Positions 43,259 through 50,848 of a stretch of 64,000 bases of DNA are shown here, in pieces. The stretch's first letter is position 1, and each line of letters begins with the position of its first letter. The position numbers were made by a program, and so were the translations under genes. The DNA lies in the NCBI GenBank assembly GCA_963768885.1, contig CAVYJN010000010.1, positions 62,001-126,000 on the forward strand. The letters are read 5' to 3'. The notes beneath the pieces are model-generated. The model saw only the letters and a list, made by a program, of their open reading frames with translations, made no database searches and was not told the DNA's origin. Origin of the DNA: DASRIA01 sp963768885. Lineage in GTDB: Bacteria; Actinomycetota; Thermoleophilia; Solirubrobacterales; JBBDJG01.

Positions 43259-44422
43259 AGCTCCGCCAGCCGCTGCTCGAGGAAGCGCCGCTCGGCGTCC
43301 GAGTGAACCAGCTCCAGCGCGCGATCGTAGGCCGCGCGGGCATCGTCGGTTCGCCCGAGCCGGCGCAGCAGCTCCGCGCGCGTCGCGTGCAGGTAGTGGT
43401 AGCGCTCGAGCTCGAGGCGCTCCACCAGGGCGAGCGCGGCCTCGACGTCGCCCGCCTCGGCGACGGCGACGGCCCGGTTGAGCTCCACGACCGGCGAGCC
43501 GGTGAGGCGCGCGAGCTCGCCGTACAGGGCCGCGATCTGCGGCCAGTCCTGGGGCTCGTCCGCGTGCAGGGAGGCGAGTGCCGCCTGCAGCACGTAGGGA
43601 CCGCGGCCGCCCGAGCGCGAGCGCGCGGTCGAGCGTGGCGCGTCCCCGCGCGACCTGGTCGAGGTCCCACAGCGATCGATCCTGATCGCGCAGGAGCACC
43701 ACCGTGCCGTCGGCGAAGCGCGCGTCGCGACGGGCGTCGTTCACCAGCATCAGCGCGAGCAGCCCGTGCACCTCGGGCTCGTCGGGCATCAGCTCGGCGA
43801 GCGCGCGGCCGAGCCGGATCGCCTCGGCCGAAAGGTCGCCGCGCCCGCCGTAGCCTTCGTTGAAGATCAGGTAGACGACCGCGAGCACCGCGGCGAGGCG
43901 GTCGGGGAGGAGGTGGGCCGGCGGCACGCGAAACGGGATCCCGGCGGCCTCGATCTTGCGCTTCGCGCGGACGAGCCGCTTGGCCATCGTCGCCTCGGGG
44001 ACGAGGAAGGCGCGCGCGATCTCCTCCGTGCTCAGCCCGCCCAGGGTCCGCAGCGTGAGCGCGACCTGGGCATCGAGCGCGAGCGCCGGATGGCAGCAGG
44101 TGAAGAGCAGCTCGAGCCGCTCGTCGGGGATCGTCGTGTCGTCCAAGGAGTCCTCCACGGCCTCCGGCACGTCGAGCAGGCGGGTCTTCGCCGCGAGCGT
44201 GCGATCGCGCCGGATCCGGTCGATCGCGCGGTTGCGCGCGGTGGTCACCAGCCAGGCGCGCGGATTGGCGGGCGTCCCCTCGCGGGGCCAGCGCTCGGCG
44301 GCGACCGCGAACGCCTCCTGGGCGGCCTCCTCGGCGAGCTCGAAGTCGCCGAGGAAGCCGATCAGCGCCGCGAGTACGCGCGCCCACTCGTCGCGGAAGA
44401 CCTGCTCGAGCGGAGCTACCAC
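43255..44422 (-). CDS. ECF42-group RNA polymerase sigma factor, frameshifted
   Basis: About 389 residues when merged. The GTG at 44422 overlaps the YCII stop. Region 2 shows FELAEEAAQEAFAVAAERWP and RAIDRIRRD; region 4 is GLSTEEIARAFLVPEATMAK followed by RLVRAKR. The long helical extension includes VYLIFNEGYGGRG, EVHGLLALMLVNDARRDARF and SPVVELNRAVAVAEAG, the ECF42 hallmark. The frame breaks at about 43611 in a GGG run: removing one G joins RALALGG to RGPYVLQAALASL. It is a paralogue of the factor at 30044. Its stop overlaps the heliorhodopsin start in ATGA. No anti-sigma gene is seen. Confidence 0.9.
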
Positions 44423-44775
44423 TCCACGACCGGGCGCACCTCCACCGCACCGCCCATGCGGGCCGCGGGAATGCGCGCCGCCAGCTCGATGGCCGCGTCG
44501 AGGTCGTCGGCCTCGAAGAACAGGTAGCCGCCCAGGGCCTCCTTGACGGCGACGAACGGCCCGTCGGTCGTCAGCGTCCTGCCGTCCTCCACCCGCACGG
44601 TGGTCGCCGTCTCGGGAGATTCCATCTGGACGCCGGGGCTCACGCCGGGTGTCTCGTTGATCGCCTTGTAGTCGGCGTAGACCGCGTTCTGCTCGTCCTC
44701 GGGAAGGCGCGCCCACTCCTCCGGCGACCGTGGCGTCGGGGCGGTGCCCTGATGAATCAGCAGCATGTACTTCAT
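44416..44775 (-). CDS. YCII/DGPF-domain protein (ECF42 partner, second copy)
   Basis: 119 residues. KYMLLIHQGTAPTPRSPEEW and TLTTDGPFVAVKEALGGYLF carry the YCII fold and the DGPF motif. It is shorter than the copy at 29605. The start ATG at 44775 is behind a clear AGGAGG. The stop overlaps the ECF42 start (GTGGTAG), so translation is coupled. The promoter TGTCCA-N17-CGTC lies at 44809-44835. Biochemical role unknown; the family is found almost only beside these sigma factors. Confidence 0.92.
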   Translation of the reverse strand: MKYMLLIHQGTAPTPRSPEEWARLPEDEQNAVYADYKAINETPGVSPGVQMESPETATTVRVEDGRTLTTDGPFVAVKEALGGYLFFEADDLDAAIELAARIPAARMGGAVEVRPVVEW

Positions 44776-44808
44776 CGCTTCCTCCTTCGTGGGCTTGGTC
44801 GCCTCGAA

Positions 44809-44835
44809 GACGAACGGCGGAGCCCGAAATGGACA
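44809..44835 (-). promoter_or_regulatory. ECF42-type promoter inside the VOC-YCII interval
   Basis: On the minus strand TGTCCA (44835-44830), 17-bp spacer, CGTC (44812-44809), 34 bp before the YCII ATG. One mismatch from the TGTCGA at 29536 and the same 17-bp spacer. Confidence 0.55.
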
Positions 44836-44852
44836 CCCGCTGCCGGCAGCAC

Positions 44853-45212
44853 TCAGTCGTATGCCGCGTAGCGGTGGTGCAGCATCAGGTCGTTGCCGTC
44901 CGGGTCGGTGAAGAACGCCATGTGGCAAACGCCCGTGTCCAGGATGTCCCCGGCGAACTCGACGCCCTTCTGCTCGAGCTCGGCGCGCGCCGCGGCCACG
45001 TCGTCGACGTGCAGCGCGGGGTGGGCGTTCTTCTGCGGCGCGAACTGCATGCCGAACCGCGCCGGCTCCCAGATGCCGAAGCAGGTCTCGCCTGCCCAGA
45101 CCTCGGACTCGGAGCGCTCGTCGGGCCGCAGGCCGAGCGTCTCGACGTAGAAGCTGCGGGAGCGCTTCGCGTCCTGGGACGGGATGCCGATGAAGTCGAG
45201 CTTGCTGATCAT
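44853..45212 (-). CDS. VOC-family (glyoxalase/dioxygenase-like) protein
   Basis: 119 residues. Vicinal oxygen chelate fold: the first beta-alpha-beta unit reads LDFIGIPSQDAKRSRSFYVE, the second AHPALHVDDVAAARAELEQK, ending FFTDPDGNDLMLHHRY. Family members are metal enzymes or binding proteins for small hydrophobic or aldehyde substrates; the exact activity is unclear. The start ATG at 45212 is chosen over the upstream GTG/ATG because GGAGG precedes it. It is the first gene of the operon ending in heliorhodopsin, with 77 bp before the YCII gene. Confidence 0.88.
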   Translation of the reverse strand: MISKLDFIGIPSQDAKRSRSFYVETLGLRPDERSESEVWAGETCFGIWEPARFGMQFAPQKNAHPALHVDDVAAARAELEQKGVEFAGDILDTGVCHMAFFTDPDGNDLMLHHRYAAYD

Positions 45213-45278
45213 GCGGGCCTCCTGGGTCGGGGGAAAGCGATGAGTTTCCGACCGTGCGCCGGTCACACAACTCAGGGA

Positions 45279-45301
45279 GACCCTAAGGCACTCTGAGGGT
45301 C
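45279..45301. promoter_or_regulatory. Inverted repeat in the VOC/MMPL divergent promoter
   Basis: GACCCT-N11-AGGGTC between the VOC start (45212, minus) and the MMPL start (45370, plus). Possible operator for a MerR- or TetR-like regulator; no regulator is nearby. Confidence 0.35.
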
Positions 45302-45369
45302 ATCCCCGATTGCAGGCGCAGGGCGTGATCTTCACCCTCGTCGGGACACGAACCACGAAGGAGCCCGAA

Positions 45370-47517
45370 TTGAACTGGTCGCAAAAGCTTCGCTCGTTCG
45401 CCCATTCGCTCGCCCAGCTGCCCGGCGGGCGGCGCACGAAGTTCGCCGTGATCGGCGTCTGGGTCCTGATCGCGATGGCGATCGGCCCGCTGTCCGGGAA
45501 GTTCGAGGACGCGCAGAAGAACGACCCCGTCGACTACCTGCCGAACTCCGCCGAGTCCGTGAAGGCGATCCAGAAGCTCGAGACCCTTCCCTCCGGGGAC
45601 GTCGCCAACGCGATCACGGTGTTCCGCCGGGAGGGTGGGCTGACACGCGCGGACCGCGCTGCGATCGCCCGCACCCGCGCCGAGGTCAACGGCGAGCGGG
45701 GCAAGGGCGTGGGGGCGACCGGCCCGCCCGTCGTCTCGGACGACGGCACCACCGCCCTGCTCACGACCCCGATCAACGTCGAGGACGGCTCGAGCGAGGC
45801 GTCCGACCGGCTCGTCGACACGCGCGACCAGATCAAGGGCACGCTCGACGACCTACCGGCGGGCCTCGAGGCGAAGGTCACGGGTCCGGCCGGGTTCTCT
45901 GCCGACGCGATCGACGTGTTCGCCGACATCAACGGGACGCTGCTGTACGCGACGGCGGCGCTCGTGCTGTTGCTGCTGATCATCATCTATCGCAGCCCGA
46001 TCTTCTGGATGATCCCGTTCTTCGCGGTGATCGTCGCGGAGGTCAGCTCACGCGGCTTCGGGTACCTGCTCGCCGAGGCCGGCGTCACGATCAACGGGCA
46101 GTCGGGCGGCATCCTGCCGGTGCTCGTGTTCGGAGCCGGCACCGATTACGCGCTGCTGATGGTCTCGCGGTATCGCGAGGAGCTGCGCAGGCACGAGGAC
46201 AAGCACGACGCGATCAGCGTCGCGCTGCGCCGCACGAGCCCCGTGATCCTCGCCTCGGGTGCCACCGTGATGGCCGCGCTGCTGACGCTGTCCCTGGCCG
46301 AGGTCACGGGCACGGCCGGCCTCGGGCCGATCGGCGCGATGGGGATCGCGCTCGCGATGGTGTCGATGCTGACCATGCTGCCCGCGCTCCTGACGCTGTG
46401 CGGGCGCCGCGCATTCTGGCCCTACATCCCGCGCTTCGGCTCGCAGGGCCCCGACGAGACCCACGGCGCCTGGCGGCGGGTCGCCCAGACGGTGGGGCGC
46501 AACCCGCGCCGCGTGTGGGTCGGGACGGCAGCCGTGCTCGCGGTCCTGGCGCTGGGTCTCGTGCAGCTCAACAGCGACCTGACGACGGGCAACATGTTCC
46601 GCGGCGACGTCGACTCGGTCCAGGGCCAGAAGCTCCTGGAGGCGGGCTTCCCCGCCGGCGCGAACGCGCCCACGAACGTCGTCGTCACCGACAAGTCGAA
46701 GGTCGAGCAGGTGCGCACGGCGCTTGCGAGCGCGCCCGGCGTGGCGGAGGTCGGCGGCGTCGAGCGCGGGCCGTCCGCCGTGAAGCTCGAGGCGACGCTC
46801 GAGCAGGACCCGTTCAGCACCGCCGGGTTCGACCTGATTCCCGGGATCCGCGATGCCGTGCACGGGGCGGCGGGTGACGGGGTGCTGGTCGGCGGCGCCA
46901 CCGCGGAGGAGCACGACCTGCGCAAGTCCGCGGCGCGCGACAACCGCGTGATCGTGCCGATCGCCCTGTTCGTCGTGTTCCTGATCCTGATCGCGCTGTT
47001 GAGAGCGGTCGTGGCGCCGCTCGTGTTGATCGGGACGGTGGTCCTGTCCTACGCCGCGGCGCTCGGCATCTCGACGTTCTTCTTCGAGAACGTGTTCGGC
47101 TTCGCGGGCATCGACCCGGGGCTGCCGCTGTTCGCCTTCGTGTTCCTGGTGGCGCTCGGCATCGACTACAACATCTTCCTGATGGCGCGCGTGCGCGAGG
47201 AGACGCTCACGCACGGCACGCGCGACGGGACGATCCGCGGCCTGGCCGTGACGGGGGCGGTGATCACTTCCGCGGGGCTCGTGCTGGCCGGCACCTTCTC
47301 GGTGCTGGCGGTGCTGCCGCTCGTGACGCTCACCGAGATCGGGTTCACGATCGCGATCGGCGTGCTGATCGACACGTTCCTGGTCAGGTCGCTGCTGGTG
47401 CCCGCCCTGGTGCTGGAGATCGGCGATCGCGTGTGGTGGCCGTCGGCGCTGGCGCACACGGCCGGCCGCCGGCGCCGCGAGCGCGCGCCGGGAGAGCTCG
47501 CCTACGAGAGCGAGTAG
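45370..47517 (+). CDS. MMPL/RND-family membrane transporter
   Basis: 715 residues from TTG 45370, chosen because AAGGAG lies six bases upstream. Two halves, each with an extracytoplasmic loop domain followed by a cluster of helices: the first has LVLLLLIIIYRSPIFWMIPF and FGAGTDYALLMVSRYREELR, the second ALFVVFLILIALLRAVVAPL and VALGIDYNIFLMARVREET. The paired GTDYALL/GIDYNIF motifs contain the Asp-Tyr that relays protons in MmpL proteins. Family members export lipids, siderophores or drugs. It is divergent from the heliorhodopsin operon. Substrate not predictable. Confidence 0.92.
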   Translation: MNWSQKLRSFAHSLAQLPGGRRTKFAVIGVWVLIAMAIGPLSGKFEDAQKNDPVDYLPNSAESVKAIQKLETLPSGDVANAITVFRREGGLTRADRAAIARTRAEVNGERGKGVGATGPPVVSDDGTTALLTTPINVEDGSSEASDRLVDTRDQIKGTLDDLPAGLEAKVTGPAGFSADAIDVFADINGTLLYATAALVLLLLIIIYRSPIFWMIPFFAVIVAEVSSRGFGYLLAEAGVTINGQSGGILPVLVFGAGTDYALLMVSRYREELRRHEDKHDAISVALRRTSPVILASGATVMAALLTLSLAEVTGTAGLGPIGAMGIALAMVSMLTMLPALLTLCGRRAFWPYIPRFGSQGPDETHGAWRRVAQTVGRNPRRVWVGTAAVLAVLALGLVQLNSDLTTGNMFRGDVDSVQGQKLLEAGFPAGANAPTNVVVTDKSKVEQVRTALASAPGVAEVGGVERGPSAVKLEATLEQDPFSTAGFDLIPGIRDAVHGAAGDGVLVGGATAEEHDLRKSAARDNRVIVPIALFVVFLILIALLRAVVAPLVLIGTVVLSYAAALGISTFFFENVFGFAGIDPGLPLFAFVFLVALGIDYNIFLMARVREETLTHGTRDGTIRGLAVTGAVITSAGLVLAGTFSVLAVLPLVTLTEIGFTIAIGVLIDTFLVRSLLVPALVLEIGDRVWWPSALAHTAGRRRRERAPGELAYESE

Positions 47518-47520
47518 CCC

Positions 47521-48117
47521 TCACAGACCCTTGGGGTGGCGCGCCACGTAGCCGCGGCTCGAGCGCACCTCTTCGCGCCACCGCGGGCCGCGCTCGCCGC
47601 GTCCCGAGGTGTCGAAGCGCAGCCCCGCGATCACGATGAAGGCGTGCCCGGGATTCGTGTAGACGGTCACCCAGCGGCCGCGTCCGCGAGAACCCCATCT
47701 CATCAGCCGGCCCGACGCCAGCGGGCGCCTCAGAAGCCCGGCGCCGTAAAGCGCGAAGCTCACCGAGCCCGAGCAGTCGTACCCGCGATCGTTCCAGGTG
47801 CGGTGGCCGCCGCCGTAGCGATAGGGCTTGCTGGTGATGCGGTTCGCGGCGTAGATCGCCGCCTTGACGGCCTCGGGCGCGGCTGCGGGCGGGATCGCCG
47901 TGCGTCCGTCGGGTGAGATCTGGGCCCTCGGACGCGGCGTGGTCCGAGGCGGCTCCCCGTCGGGTGCGTCGCTGTCGTCTGTGGTGGGCCAGTGCAGTCC
48001 GGCGCCGCCCGACCCTACGGCCGTCACCGCACCGGCGGGCTCGCTCCCGAGCGAGACTCCGATCAGGGCGAACAGGGCAAGGACGTACGTCGTGCGTTCG
48101 AGCGCGAGATCACGCAA
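47521..48117 (-). CDS. Secreted NlpC/P60-like peptidoglycan hydrolase
   Basis: 198 residues. The signal-like helix TYVLALFALIGVSLGSEPAG leads to a Pro/Ala-rich linker (about 50-85). The catalytic domain has YRYGGGHRTWNDRGYDCSGS, the nucleophilic Cys in DCSG, then the catalytic His in GHAFIVIAGLRFDT. These enzymes cut stem peptides of peptidoglycan. The TTG start at 48117 has AAGGAG eight bases before it. Immediately upstream is a c-di-AMP riboswitch, the usual control for such hydrolases in actinobacteria. Convergent with the MMPL gene, with 3 bp between. Confidence 0.9.
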   Translation of the reverse strand: MRDLALERTTYVLALFALIGVSLGSEPAGAVTAVGSGGAGLHWPTTDDSDAPDGEPPRTTPRPRAQISPDGRTAIPPAAAPEAVKAAIYAANRITSKPYRYGGGHRTWNDRGYDCSGSVSFALYGAGLLRRPLASGRLMRWGSRGRGRWVTVYTNPGHAFIVIAGLRFDTSGRGERGPRWREEVRSSRGYVARHPKGL

Positions 48118-48135
48118 AGCGGCAACTCCTTCGTC

Positions 48136-48256
48136 GGCCTACGGGGTTAGCTGACGGGCTGGCGCTAAAGGAGCCTGCGCCTCCACCGGAGTGGATTAGC
48201 CCCACGTACTCGGGTCCCCCGCTCCCCGCGCGGTGCACGGGGATTAGGCATTTGCG
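48136..48256 (-). promoter_or_regulatory. c-di-AMP riboswitch (ydaO/yuaA type)
   Basis: On the minus strand the conserved core blocks occur in order: GCCTAATCCCC, GCGGGGGACCCG, GTGGGGCTAATCC, then CCCGTCAGCTAACCCCGTAG. The last block is the hallmark of the class. It ends about 18 nt before the TTG of the NlpC/P60 gene. In other bacteria this RNA turns off cell-wall hydrolases when c-di-AMP is high. Confidence 0.93.
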
Positions 48257-48317
48257 TTTTTACGAAGGCGGCAGTGTAGGCAAAGACGACGACGGCAGTT
48301 TCACTCGGCGGCCGGTC

Positions 48318-48333
48318 TGTGACCGATCTCACA
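48318..48333. promoter_or_regulatory. CRP-like operator
   Basis: Perfect TGTGA-CCGATC-TCACA. A TAGAGT -10 box lies at 48375-48380 before the DHFR-like gene at 48409; the site centre falls about 61.5 bp before the predicted transcription start, the class I activator position. It could also act on the opposite-strand riboswitch gene. Confidence 0.55.
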
Positions 48334-48408
48334 AATCCACGTCCGGCGATGAGTCTCGCGGCGCGGGTCGGTCCTAGAGTGAGAACCCCCATGAGAAGGA
48401 GGGCCGAG

Positions 48409-48981
48409 ATGGCAACTCTCGTCGTATCGCAGTTCGTATCGGTGGATGGCGTGTTCGAGGACCCGGGCGGGAGCGAGGGCTGGGACCGCGGGGGCTGGGC
48501 CTTCAAGTTCGACCGCGGCCCCGAGGGGGACAAGTTCAAGCTCGACGAGGTGATGGCGAGCGAGGCCCTGCTGCTGGGACGCAGGACCTTCGAGGGCTTC
48601 GCCGAGGCCTGGCCGTCGCGGACCGGCGAGTTCGCGGACAAGTTCAACGGCATGGCGAAGTACGTCGTCTCGACGACGCTCGGCGAGCCCGGGTGGAACA
48701 ACTCGACGGTGATCAAGGGCGACGTGGCGGCCGAGGTCTCGCGGCTGAAGGAACGCCACGAGGGCGACATCCTGGTCAACGGCAGCGCGCAGCTCGTGCA
48801 GACGCTGGTGGACAACGACCTGGTCGACGAGTACCGGCTGATGGTCTTCCCCGTCGTGCTGGGCGACGGCAAGCGCCTCTTCATGAAGACCAGCGACTCG
48901 AACGCGCTGCGGCTCGTAGACTCGAAGCCGGCCGGCGAGACCCTGATCCTCACGTACCAGCCGGCGCCGAAGGAGGACTGA
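48409..48981 (+). CDS. Dihydrofolate-reductase-family (RibD C-terminal-like) protein
   Basis: 190 residues. ATLVVSQFVSVDGVFEDPGG at the N-terminus, LLLGRRTFEGFAEAWPSR, and GDILVNGSAQLVQTLVDNDL match the DHFR-like fold of the RibD C-terminal group. The NADPH-binding GRRTFEG is present. Most such actinobacterial proteins have no proven substrate. AGGAGG precedes the ATG at 48409. The next gene, a paralogue, begins one base after its stop, so the two form an operon with trmO. Confidence 0.9.
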   Translation: MATLVVSQFVSVDGVFEDPGGSEGWDRGGWAFKFDRGPEGDKFKLDEVMASEALLLGRRTFEGFAEAWPSRTGEFADKFNGMAKYVVSTTLGEPGWNNSTVIKGDVAAEVSRLKERHEGDILVNGSAQLVQTLVDNDLVDEYRLMVFPVVLGDGKRLFMKTSDSNALRLVDSKPAGETLILTYQPAPKED

Positions 48982-48982
48982 C

Positions 48983-49630
48983 ATGGGCGCAGCGCTCGTC
49001 GACATAACGATGTCCCTCGACGGCTTCGTCGCCGGGCCCGATCCGGGCCCGGACCAGCCGCTCGGCCGGGGCGGCGAACGCCTCCACGATTGGGCCTACG
49101 ACCTCGCGACCTTCAAGGAGCGCCATGGCAGGACCGGCGGCACGAAGAACGCCGACGACGAGGTGCTGGCCGAGGCGCTCGGCAAGCCCGGCGCCGTCGT
49201 GATGGGCCGCGGGATGTTCGGCGGCGGGCCCGGTCCCTGGGGAGACGACCCGTGGGAAGGCTGGTGGGGGGACGATCCACCTTTCCGGGTGCCGGTGTTC
49301 GTCCTCACCCATCACGCCCGGGAGACGCTGACGAAGGACGGAGGCACCACGTTCACGTTCGTCACGGACGGCGTCGAGGCCGCCGTGGAGCAGGCCAAGG
49401 CTGCCGCCGGCGAGAAGGACGTGTCGGTGGGCGGCGGCGCCGACGTGATCCAGCAGTGCCTGAGCGCCGGGCTGGTCGATCAGATGCAGATCCACATCGC
49501 GCCGATCGTGCTCGGTGGCGGGATCCGCCTGTTCGATCGGCTCGACGACGTGGACATCGAGCTGGAGAAGACGAGAGTCATCGACTCGCCCGCGGTGACC
49601 CATCTCACGTTTCGCGTGGCCACCGGGTGA
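48983..49630 (+). CDS. Second dihydrofolate-reductase-family protein
   Basis: 215 residues; same fold as its neighbour, with LVDITMSLDGFVAGPDPGPD, VVMGRGMFGGG and VSVGGGADVIQQCLSAGLVD. It contains an insertion around residues 60-100 (PWGDDPWEGWWGDDPPFRVP) not seen in the first copy. Substrate unknown. Its stop overlaps the trmO start in GTGA. Confidence 0.9.
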   Translation: MGAALVDITMSLDGFVAGPDPGPDQPLGRGGERLHDWAYDLATFKERHGRTGGTKNADDEVLAEALGKPGAVVMGRGMFGGGPGPWGDDPWEGWWGDDPPFRVPVFVLTHHARETLTKDGGTTFTFVTDGVEAAVEQAKAAAGEKDVSVGGGADVIQQCLSAGLVDQMQIHIAPIVLGGGIRLFDRLDDVDIELEKTRVIDSPAVTHLTFRVATG

Positions 49631-50046
49631 CGGAGACCCGTATCGAGCTGACCCCGATCGCGACCGTCGAGTCGTCCTTGACCGACGCGGCATCGGCGCC
49701 CAAGCAGGGCCACGAGGGCGCGCCCGACGCATGGCTTGTGTTCGAGCCGGCGGTGCTCGAGGGTTTGGAGGGCATCCGTCCGGGCGCGCACGTGATCGTG
49801 CTCACCTGGCTCGACCGGGCGCGTCGCGACGTTCTGCGAGTGCACCCGCGCGACGATCCCGCCAACCCGATGCAGGGGGTGTTCAACACCCGCTCCGCCG
49901 ACCGCCCCAACCCGATCGGCCTCCACCCGGTGGAGATCGTGTCGATCGAAGGCCGGCGAGTCCGTGTGAGCAGCCTCGAGGCGTTGGACGGGACGCCCGT
50001 CGTCGACGTGAAACCGGCGCTTTCCCGCACCTGGTCCCGCCGGTGA
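49627..50046 (+). CDS. trmO: tRNA t6A37 N6-methyltransferase TrmO/TsaA family
   Basis: 139 residues, starting at the GTG that overlaps the previous stop. TrmO methylates N6-threonylcarbamoyladenosine in tRNA using S-adenosylmethionine. The N-terminal strand ELTPIATVESSL, LEGIRPGAHVIVLTWLDRAR and the highly conserved NTRSADRPNPIGLHPVEIVS are present, and DGTPVVDVKPALSRT closes the domain. Shorter than the two-domain enterobacterial protein, as usual in this phylum. Some family members may methylate other substrates. Confidence 0.88.
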   Translation: MTETRIELTPIATVESSLTDAASAPKQGHEGAPDAWLVFEPAVLEGLEGIRPGAHVIVLTWLDRARRDVLRVHPRDDPANPMQGVFNTRSADRPNPIGLHPVEIVSIEGRRVRVSSLEALDGTPVVDVKPALSRTWSRR

Positions 50047-50152
50047 GGATGCCCGGAGTGGTACGGTGGGTATGCAGTTTTCACGTGCTCGCCGGGTCTG
50101 TCTCTCTTCCTTTCGCGCGCAGGACCTACCCAAGAGAGACAGAGGGACCTCG

Positions 50153-50332
50153 ATGTCAGAACGGGACCGATCGGCGCAGACAGCCAAGCAGCGAAGCCAC
50201 GCGCTGGAGCGTCTGAAGGAAGCGGTGTCGTCGCGCAGCCGCCCGCGTGACGAGCGCGACGAGGCGAAGGACGCGCCCGCCAAGTCATCCGTTTCCGTGA
50301 AGCGCGGCGCCGGTGACAAGAGAAAGCGTTGA
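50153..50332 (+). CDS. Tiny charged protein (first of a three-gene cluster)
   Basis: 59 residues, starting MSERDRSAQTAKQRSHALER. Rich in Arg, Lys, Glu and Ser, probably disordered. GAGGG lies a few bases upstream of the ATG. The end overlaps the next small gene by 20 bp. No family recognised. A longer upstream start (50066) is less likely because it lacks a ribosome site. Confidence 0.5.
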   Translation: MSERDRSAQTAKQRSHALERLKEAVSSRSRPRDERDEAKDAPAKSSVSVKRGAGDKRKR

Positions 50333-50516
50333 GGAACTCGAGGCCGCGGCTCGCTATCGCCGCGAGCGGCTGGCGCTCTACCGGGCGAAGGCCTACGGCT
50401 CGTTGGATACGAGCGCCAAGCGCCTGAGACAGCTCGAACAGGAAAGCGAGCACGCCGACAGGCGTCTCGCCGCCGCCCGGCGCGAGCCGGTCAAGTCAAG
50501 GGAGGGAGCAGCATGA
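50313..50516 (+). CDS. Small coiled-coil protein
   Basis: 67 residues from the GTG at 50313. VEELEAAARYRRERLALYRA and SAKRLRQLEQESEHADRRLA form a charged heptad-like helix, so it is likely a short coiled coil. It overlaps the gene before by 20 bp and the gene after by four bases (ATGA). Function unknown. Confidence 0.55.
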   Translation: MTRESVEELEAAARYRRERLALYRAKAYGSLDTSAKRLRQLEQESEHADRRLAAARREPVKSREGAA

Positions 50517-50716
50517 GTGAAGAGTACGAGGGCAACGAGGACTGGATGAAACGGGAGAAGGGGCGGATCGCATCGAAGGGCGCGATGGCCGCCGAGCGCG
50601 CGTCCGCCGGCCTGGGCACGAGCCACGACGACGCGGGCCTCGGAGGAATGCTCACGTCTCGCTCGAGCGTCTGGCCCAAGCCGCCGCCGAAGAGGGACTC
50701 GAAGACGAGCAAGTAG
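50513..50716 (+). CDS. Small charged protein
   Basis: 67 residues, starting MSEEYEGNEDWMKREKGRIA, with a Gly-rich middle and a Pro/Lys tail. Its ATG overlaps the previous stop, and a strong GGGAGGGAG ribosome site precedes it. No family recognised. The three tiny genes probably form one transcription unit. Confidence 0.55.
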   Translation: MSEEYEGNEDWMKREKGRIASKGAMAAERASAGLGTSHDDAGLGGMLTSRSSVWPKPPPKRDSKTSK

Positions 50717-50848
50717 GACACGCAATTCGGCTGGCGCGACCGCGCCGGCGCGTGTACGCTCGAACGAGTCGCTCCCCCGCGACGCTCGACATGCCGCATC
50801 TCCCGCGGCCAGAACGGATTCGCAAAACCCCGGCCAGGAGGGCCCCCC

